NCBI GenBank assembly: GCA_030604165.1 | Contig: JAUVWK010000186.1 | Coordinates: 1-5,979 of the forward strand | Origin: Alphaproteobacteria bacterium | GTDB lineage: Bacteria > Pseudomonadota > Alphaproteobacteria > UBA828 | Direction: 5' to 3' | DNA length: 5,979 nucleotides | Shown here: positions 1 through 4,736 of the stretch, piece by piece | How the letters are laid out: every line of letters begins with the position of its first letter | Position numbering within the stretch: position 1 is the first letter of the stretch | Made by a program: the position numbers and the translations under genes | Notes under the pieces: generated by a model | Told to the model about the DNA's origin: nothing | The model's database searches: none | Seen by the model: only the letters and a program-made list of their open reading frames with translations

Positions 1-788
1 CCGGCGGCGACGGCGGCCGCTTCCAGCGCATGTGCATCAGCATGATCACCCATCCCGAGTCCGAGCGCGACACCCCGGCCGTGCTGCGCCGCTGGACCGA
101 GCGCGTCAGCCACGTGCCGGTCTCCATCCTCTCCAACCCGACCACCATGAGCCGCCAGGACGTGCAAGAGCTGCGCGATCTCGGCGCCGAGATTTTCACC
201 GTGGCGCTGGATGCCGCCAATCCGAGCCTGTTCCAGGCGACGCGCGGCGCCGGCGTGCAGTCGCCGCACCGCTGGGAGAAATATTGGGACACCATTCACG
301 CGGCGGCCGAGATCTTCGGCCCGGAAAAGTTCGGCATCCATCTCATCGTCGGCATGGGCGAGAGCGAGTTCGATGTCCTCAGCCAAGTGCAGCGCGTGCG
401 CGAGCTGGGCGGGCACAGCCATATGTTCGCGTTTTTCCCGGAATAGGGCTCGCTGATGGATCATCTGCCGCCCGCGCCGCGCGGCCAATGGCGCCGGGTT
501 CAGCTCGCCCGCTATGTGCTCGATTATTGCGGCGTGGGGCTCTCGCAAATGCGCTTCGACGAGGCCGGACGGGTGGTCGATTTCGGCCTCGTCGGCGCCG
601 AGCTCGACGCCATCGTCGAATCCGGGCTGCCGTTTCGCACCTCGGGCTGCCCCGGCAAGGAGGCCGCCGAGATCTCGGCCTGCGACCGGCCCTATGGCGA
701 TTCGCCGCCGAGCGATATCGCCAGCTACCCGTTCCGCCCCACCAAGCGCGACCTGCGAAAGATCAAGGGTCAGTTGCGCCAGGCGTGA
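1..788 (+). pseudogene. Radical SAM protein (LipS1/LipS2- or BioB-like), 3' part, interrupted by an in-frame amber codon
   Basis: The reading frame is already open at the left edge (first full codon at 3), so the N-terminus with the CxxxCxxC cluster motif lies outside the window. Visible is the C-terminal half of a radical SAM barrel: a strand ending in SILSNPTT, the segment EIFTVALDAANP, and the BioB-like GMGES at about 351-365. At 444-446 a TAG follows FAFFPE. The same frame then continues (GSLMDHLPP, RRVQLARY) to a TGA at 786-788, and nothing indicates a frame change. The tail holds two cysteines in a C-x10-C arrangement (codons 648-650 and 681-683; SGCPG and ACDRPYGD), plausible ligands of an auxiliary iron-sulfur cluster. 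The next gene, a lipoate-protein ligase, starts 4 bases later, which supports a role in sulfur insertion into octanoyl or lipoyl groups. Family assignment is from memory of motifs; LipS1 versus LipS2 is not resolved. The break could be a true nonsense mutation, a sequencing error, or a split gene restarting at ATG 456, which has no clear ribosome binding site. Confidence 0.72.
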
Positions 789-792
789 GGCC

Positions 793-2631
793 ATGCGCTT
801 TCGCGTCATCGACACCGGCATCCGCGACGGCCGCCGCAATATCGCCTTCGACCAGGCGTTGATCGAGGCGCGCAAGGATGGCGCGATCCCCGACACCATC
901 CGCTTTTTGCGGTTTCGGCCCGCGGCGCTGGTCGGCATCCATCAGATCCTCAGCCACGAGGTGCGCCTGGCTTATTGCCGTGAGCGCGGCATCCAGGTCG
1001 GCCGGCGCATCACCGGCGGCGGCGGCCTCTATCTCGATGAGGGACAGATCGGCTGGGAGCTGCTGTTCACGCGCCAAAGCCTCGGCATCGCCGATCTCGA
1101 AACGCTGACCCGGCGCATCTGCGAGGCGGCGGCGCTCGGCCTCAACAAGCTCGGCATTGCGGCGCGCTACCGGCCGCGCAACGATATCGAGGTCGAGGGC
1201 CGCAAGATCAGCGGCACCGGCGGCTTCTTCGATGGCGACGTGCTGTTCTATCAGGGCACGCTGCTGATCGATTTCGACCCGGGCGACATGATCGCCGCCC
1301 TCAAGGTGCCGGTCGAGAAACTGGCCAAGCGCGATCTCGAATCCGCGCGCCAGCGCGTCGTCACCATGCGCGAGCTGCTCGGCGACGGCCTGCCCGACCT
1401 GGCCGAGATCTACCGCGGCCTGCTCGATGGCTTCGCCGAGGGGCTCGGCATCGAGCCGGTCTGGGGCAGCATCGGCGAGGACGAAGAGCGCCGCGCCGCG
1501 CGCCTCCACGACGAGGAGATCGGCACCGACGAGTTCGTCTATTCGCTGGACGCGCCGGACTCCGGCGCTGCCATCGTTAGCGCCAACATCACCACGCGCG
1601 GCGGCACGCTCAGGGCCGATATCCGCCTCGAGGGCGCGGATGGAGGGCGCATCCGCGAGGCGCTGATCACCGGCGACTTCTTCGTTACGCCGCCGCGCGT
1701 CGTGTTCGACCTCGAGGCCGCGCTGCGCGGCCTTCCGGTGACCGAGGCCGGGCCCGCGGTGGAGGCCTTTTTCGCCCGCACCGAAGCCGACCTGCTGGCG
1801 CTGACGCCGGCGGATTTCCGCGCCGTCGTCGACATGGCGTTGCGCCAGCTCACCATCCGCGCCGGCGGCGCCCGCTTGCGCGGCCATCTGATCGGCCCCG
1901 ACCCGGCGGCCGCGCCGACCCTGGTCTTTCTCCACGACGGCCTGGGCTGCGCCCGGTTGTGGCGCGATATCCCGCCTCGCCTGGTGCGCGCCACCGGTTG
2001 CGGCGCCTTGGTCTACGATCGCCGGGGGGCGGGCGATTCCGAGCCGCTCAGCGGGCCGCCGGCGCCCGACTATCTGCGCGACGAGGCGCTCAACGTGCTG
2101 CCCGAGGTCTTGGCGGCGGCGGCGGTGCGCGAGGCGATCCTGGTGGGTCATAGCGACGGCGGCACCATCGCCCTGATCTACGCCGGCGCCTATCCCGATC
2201 GGGTGCGGGGCGTGATCACCGAGGCCGCGCATCTGTTCCGGGAGGAGCGCACCCTGCGGGCGATCCGCGAGCAGATCGAGGATTTCGAGCGCGGCGACCT
2301 CAAGGCGCGCCTCGCCCGCTACCACGGCGGCAAGGCCGCGGCCAGCTTCGAGCGCCTGGCCGAGATCTGGCTCGCGGCGGGCGAGCGCCGGTGGGGGATC
2401 GAGGATTATCTGGCCCGCATCCGTTGCCCGGTGCTGGCGCTGCAAGGCGAGGACGACGAATATTTCTCGGCCCTACAGCTCGACGCCATCGCCGCCGCCG
2501 TGCCCTCAAGGGTCGAGACGCTATCCATCCCCGACTGCGGCCACGTGCCGCACCATCAGGCGCGCAAGTCCGTGCTCGCCGCCATGACCCGGTTCGTCGA
2601 GGAGCTCAACGCGGGAGCCGCATCCGTTTAG
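793..2631 (+). CDS. Lipoate-protein ligase (LplA type) fused to an alpha/beta-hydrolase
   Basis: This is a single 612-residue frame with two complete enzymes. Residues 1 to about 347 form a lipoate-protein ligase, which activates lipoate or octanoate with ATP and transfers it to a lysine of a carrier domain. It shows the RRITGGGG motif (residues 71-78) and NDIEVEGRKISG with the expected adenylate-binding Lys138. A C-terminal accessory domain (about 260-345, with GDFFVTPPR) follows, so the ligase is the self-sufficient two-domain kind. Residues about 348-612 form an alpha/beta-hydrolase with VFLHDG as oxyanion strand-loop, nucleophile elbow GHSDGG (Ser454), acid candidates Asp554/Asp555 in LQGEDDEY, and His584 in DCGHVPHH. 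The triad looks intact. An internal ATG at 1834 (residue 348) falls at the domain junction, but no convincing ribosome binding site precedes it. The start at 793 has GAGG two bases upstream and lies 4 bases after the radical SAM gene, suggesting one operon. The hydrolase substrate is unknown. The family's typical ligase length is about 330-350, so the hydrolase is a true addition. Confidence 0.9.
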   Translation: MRFRVIDTGIRDGRRNIAFDQALIEARKDGAIPDTIRFLRFRPAALVGIHQILSHEVRLAYCRERGIQVGRRITGGGGLYLDEGQIGWELLFTRQSLGIADLETLTRRICEAAALGLNKLGIAARYRPRNDIEVEGRKISGTGGFFDGDVLFYQGTLLIDFDPGDMIAALKVPVEKLAKRDLESARQRVVTMRELLGDGLPDLAEIYRGLLDGFAEGLGIEPVWGSIGEDEERRAARLHDEEIGTDEFVYSLDAPDSGAAIVSANITTRGGTLRADIRLEGADGGRIREALITGDFFVTPPRVVFDLEAALRGLPVTEAGPAVEAFFARTEADLLALTPADFRAVVDMALRQLTIRAGGARLRGHLIGPDPAAAPTLVFLHDGLGCARLWRDIPPRLVRATGCGALVYDRRGAGDSEPLSGPPAPDYLRDEALNVLPEVLAAAAVREAILVGHSDGGTIALIYAGAYPDRVRGVITEAAHLFREERTLRAIREQIEDFERGDLKARLARYHGGKAAASFERLAEIWLAAGERRWGIEDYLARIRCPVLALQGEDDEYFSALQLDAIAAAVPSRVETLSIPDCGHVPHHQARKSVLAAMTRFVEELNAGAASV

Positions 2632-2656
2632 CCGGCATCGGCCCCAAATCCCCTCC

Positions 2657-2664
2657 TTAACCAT
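2657..2664 (+). promoter_or_regulatory. Possible CtrA half-site (TTAACCAT)
   Basis: TTAACCAT is an exact copy of the half-site form of the alphaproteobacterial cell-cycle regulator CtrA. A second TTAAC lies 14 bases further (2671-2675), but the gap between the two TTAA units is 10, not the 7 of a full CtrA box. It sits in the 203-bp spacer before the aminotransferase, about 170 bases from that start codon. The same spacer has TGCTAGATT at 2757-2765, which resembles an extended -10 element without a good -35. No clear terminator for the upstream operon is visible. The motif is short, so this is only a suggestion. Confidence 0.2.
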
Positions 2665-2834
2665 TGAGTATTAACAGTTTGGTCCGCCACGCGCGGCATA
2701 CTGAGGGATGCCCGGCAGCGGGCCCGCGCTCCCCCATGCTGGCCCGCCGTGGCATGTGCTAGATTGGGCGCGCGAATGCGGCCGACTCCGGCCTCCCGAC
2801 CCCGGGCCCCCCGATATCGTCCTGGAGATCAGGC

Positions 2835-4238
2835 ATGAAAACCAACTTCGCGAACTTCGACACCAAGGAAATCTGGCGCAAGGACCGCGACCATTACATC
2901 CATCCCTGGACCGATTTCGCCACCTTCAAGGAGCAGGGCTCGGACATCATGGTCCATTCGGAGGGCATCTATGTCTATGACTCCGAGGGCAAGCAATATA
3001 TCGACGGCATCGGCGGCCTGTGGTGCGTCAATATCGGCTACGGCCGGGACGAGATGGCGGATGCGGCGGCCGAGCAGATCCGGCGTATCCCCTATTATTC
3101 GACCTTTACCCACCTGACCACGCCGCCGGCGGCCGAGCTGGCGGCCAAGCTCGCCGAGCTGGCGCCGGGCAGCCTCAACCATGTCTTCTACGGCACCGGC
3201 GGCTCGATGGCGAACGACACCGCGATCCGCCTCATCCACTTCTATTTCAACCGCCTGGGCAAGAAGACCAAGAAGCAGGTGATCTCGCGCGTCGACGCCT
3301 ATCACGGCAGCACCTATCTCGCCGCCTCGCTCACCGGCGTGGCGTTCGACCGCATCGGCTTCGACGTGATCGAGGATCAGATCCACCACATCTCGACGCC
3401 CAACAGCTACCGCCCGCCCGACGGCATGAACCTTGCCCAGTTCTGCGACTATCTGGTCAAGGAGTTCGAGGACAAGATCCTCGCGCTCGGGCCCGAGAAC
3501 GTGTGCAGCTTCATCGCCGAGCCGATCATGGGCGCCGGCGGCGTGCTCGTGGCCCCGCCGGGCTATCACAAGCGCATGCTCGAGATCTGCAAGAAGTACG
3601 AAATGTTCTATATCTCGGACGAGGTGGTCACCGGCTTCGGCCGCCTCGGCCATTTCTTCGCCTCCGAGCCGGTCTTCGATATCGTGCCCGACGTCATCGT
3701 CTCGGCCAAGGGCATCACCTCGGGCTATGTGCCGCTGTCGGCGACGCTTTTCTCGGAGGAGATCTACGAGGTCTTGAGCGTGCCCCAGGCCGAGGGCGCC
3801 ATGTTCACCCACGGCTTCACCTATTCGGGCCATCCGGTTTCCTGCGCGCTCGGCCTCAAGAATATCGAGATCATCGAGCGCGAGGATATCTGCGGCCATG
3901 TGCGCGAGGTCGGGCCCTATTTCGAGCGGCAGCTCGCCACCCTGGCCGATCTGCCCATCGTCGGCGACGTGCGCGGCAGCCATTTCATGATGTGCGTCGA
4001 GAACGTCGCGAACAAGGAGACCAAGGCGCTGCTGCCGGCCGAGATCAAGATCGGCAATCGCATCGCAAATCATTGCCAGGCGCGCGGCCTGATCGCCCGC
4101 CCCATCGCGCACCTCAACGTGCTCTCGCCGCCGCTGGTGATGAGCCGCATCCAGATCGACAATACCGTGGAGATCCTGCGCGAAAGCATCCGCGCCACCA
4201 TCGACGATCTGGTCAAGGAAGGCCTCTGGCACGGCTAG
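2835..4238 (+). CDS. Class III (omega) aminotransferase, PLP-dependent
   Basis: This is a complete 467-residue fold-type I transaminase of the class III group, normal in length for omega-aminotransferases, which move an amino group from a terminal amine or omega-amino acid to pyruvate or a similar 2-oxo acid. It is cytosolic, with no signal peptide or membrane segment. Visible landmarks are GIGGLWCVNIGYG near the N-terminus; GTGGSMAND (residues 120-128), the phosphate-binding loop; YHGST (156-160), which stacks on the cofactor; ISDEVVTGFGR with the pyridine-N-binding Asp262; SAKGITSGY with the Schiff-base Lys292; HGFTYSGHP with Thr329 from the partner subunit; and Arg422 in GLIARP, the usual carboxylate-switch region. 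The phosphate loop has Met125 where many relatives have Glu (GSEAN). The start is supported by GGAGA at 2824-2828, six bases before ATG. A 203-bp gap upstream and a gene on the other strand downstream suggest its own transcript. Substrate (taurine, beta-alanine, a polyamine or other) cannot be decided from the sequence. Confidence 0.93.
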   Translation: MKTNFANFDTKEIWRKDRDHYIHPWTDFATFKEQGSDIMVHSEGIYVYDSEGKQYIDGIGGLWCVNIGYGRDEMADAAAEQIRRIPYYSTFTHLTTPPAAELAAKLAELAPGSLNHVFYGTGGSMANDTAIRLIHFYFNRLGKKTKKQVISRVDAYHGSTYLAASLTGVAFDRIGFDVIEDQIHHISTPNSYRPPDGMNLAQFCDYLVKEFEDKILALGPENVCSFIAEPIMGAGGVLVAPPGYHKRMLEICKKYEMFYISDEVVTGFGRLGHFFASEPVFDIVPDVIVSAKGITSGYVPLSATLFSEEIYEVLSVPQAEGAMFTHGFTYSGHPVSCALGLKNIEIIEREDICGHVREVGPYFERQLATLADLPIVGDVRGSHFMMCVENVANKETKALLPAEIKIGNRIANHCQARGLIARPIAHLNVLSPPLVMSRIQIDNTVEILRESIRATIDDLVKEGLWHG

Positions 4239-4330
4239 CGGGCGGGCGGCCTGGAGCACCCGATCGAGGGCATGCGCAAGACCGGCCGGGAAGGCCGAGG
4301 CTGGTGCCCCCTAGCATGATTCCGTGGCCC

Positions 4331-4531
4331 TCACCGCGCGAACCATTTGGCCAGGAATCGCAATCCACGGTGCGCCGGCTTCGCGCGGCATCTGACCGAG
4401 CTCGCCGAGAGGAACGGATACTCCGAATAGAGCGTTTGGTCGCGGGGCGTCATCGCCGCGGAATCCCCCTGTAGGCCCGCGAGCGTCTGCCACATGACAT
4501 CGTAGGTCTTCGGCATCTGTTTGGCTGGCAT
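4331..4531 (-). CDS. Small hypothetical protein, 66 aa, divergent from the BTAD regulator
   Basis: The gene encodes 66 residues starting MPAKQMPKTYDVMW and ending RFLAKWFAR. I do not recognise the family. The strongest evidence that it is real is the start: the minus strand carries a perfect AAGGAGG (4540-4546) eight bases before the ATG, and codons mostly end in G or C. The first two thirds are mixed polar and aromatic; the last 20 residues or so are strongly basic (R, K, H) with a C-terminal aromatic-basic stretch, which could touch nucleic acid or membrane. There is no signal peptide or obvious transmembrane segment. It converges with the aminotransferase gene, 92 bases away, and diverges from the regulator at 4737. 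Between them lies a phased repeat array, so it is a likely regulatory target. A second minus-strand frame (stop at 4311) overlaps most of it but lacks its own ribosome binding site, so a frameshifted longer ancestor is possible. Confidence 0.5.
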   Translation of the reverse strand: MPAKQMPKTYDVMWQTLAGLQGDSAAMTPRDQTLYSEYPFLSASSVRCRAKPAHRGLRFLAKWFAR

Positions 4532-4539
4532 CTTGGGTT

Positions 4540-4546
4540 CCTCCTT
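4540..4546 (-). promoter_or_regulatory. Perfect Shine-Dalgarno of the small minus-strand gene
   Basis: On the minus strand this reads AAGGAGG, a full match to the anti-Shine-Dalgarno core, with eight bases before the ATG at 4529-4531. It is the strongest ribosome binding site in the window and decides both the reality and the start of the 66-residue gene. Confidence 0.65.
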
Positions 4547-4583
4547 CGTTTGCGATTACGAGAAGGAGCCTACGCGGCGGCCA

Positions 4584-4676
4584 TCATCGCGCGATCAAGG
4601 CGCTCTCAAAGTGGGCTCAAAAAGCCCCGATACCGCATCAAAGCGCTATCAAACCGCGTCATAGTTGCATTAAGCT
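4584..4676 (+). repeat. Helically phased TCAAA heptamer array (candidate SARP-type operator)
   Basis: Heptamers recur every 10-11 bases: TCATCGC (4584), TCAAGGC (4595), TCAAAGT (4606), TCAAAAA (4617), a degenerate CGATACC (4628), TCAAAGC (4638), TCAAACC (4649), TCATAGT (4659) and TTAAGCT (4670). Four units contain exact TCAAA, at offsets of 11, 21 and 11. Two larger blocks, 4594-4610 and 4637-4653, match at 15 of 17 positions and lie 43 bases apart, about four helical turns. A perfect 5-bp hairpin (GGGCT, loop CAAAA, AGCCC; 4613-4627) sits inside. The array lies between divergent genes, 52 bases from one start codon and 60 from the other. SARP regulators bind direct heptamers with 4-base spacers on one DNA face, and the downstream gene encodes a SARP-like protein. 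Binding itself is inference. Confidence 0.7.
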
Positions 4677-4720
4677 GAAAAAAAGACCCATCACAGGGCG
4701 CAGGAATAACCGCGTTGCAT

Positions 4721-4729
4721 GGGGAGGAA
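4721..4729 (+). promoter_or_regulatory. Ribosome binding site deciding the GTG start of the BTAD regulator
   Basis: GGGGAGGAA lies at a good distance (about 7-9 bases) before GTG 4737. An in-frame ATG at 4719 would place this element inside the coding region and has only a weak AGGA about 13 bases upstream. The GTG is therefore the preferred start, adding six fewer residues than the ATG. Confidence 0.55.
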
Positions 4730-4736
4730 CGCGGCA

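Noticed and set aside
444..446. Amber codon read as pyrrolysine
   Set aside because: The radical SAM family has no known pyrrolysine here, and this type of organism is not expected to encode the pyl genes. A point mutation or read error is simpler.
514..792. N-terminal extension of the ligase frame to ATG 514
   Set aside because: The extra 93 residues are an Arg/Pro/Ser-rich shadow of the radical SAM tail. The ligase homology begins right at ATG 793.
763..2445. Long open frame (560 codons) on the minus strand opposite the ligase-hydrolase gene
   Set aside because: Its translation is Ala/Gly/Asp/Arg-rich low complexity with no family motifs, while the plus strand carries two recognisable enzymes with active sites. 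Such frames are common opposite high-GC genes.
2710..2727. Hairpin GCCCG-GCAG-CGGGC and the adjoining palindrome GCGGGCCCGC before the aminotransferase
   Set aside because: Short GC-only dyads are expected by chance in this composition, and there is no T-run or known operator match.
2829..4259. Long open frame (476 codons) on the minus strand opposite the aminotransferase
   Set aside because: It mirrors the aminotransferase codon for codon with biased composition and no motifs, and the plus-strand gene is unmistakable.
4283..4297. Hairpin CGGCC, loop GGGAA, GGCCG after the aminotransferase as a terminator
   Set aside because: The stem is only 5 bp and no T-run follows on either strand, so an intrinsic terminator is not supported.
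3020..4474. 484-codon plus-strand frame overlapping the aminotransferase and running into the spacer
   Set aside because: It is an Arg/Pro/Gly-rich out-of-frame reading of the aminotransferase with no motif, and it overlaps the small minus-strand gene.
4584..4676. CRISPR array
   Set aside because: The units are 7 bases with 3-4-base spacers, far too short for CRISPR repeats and spacers, and no cas gene is present.
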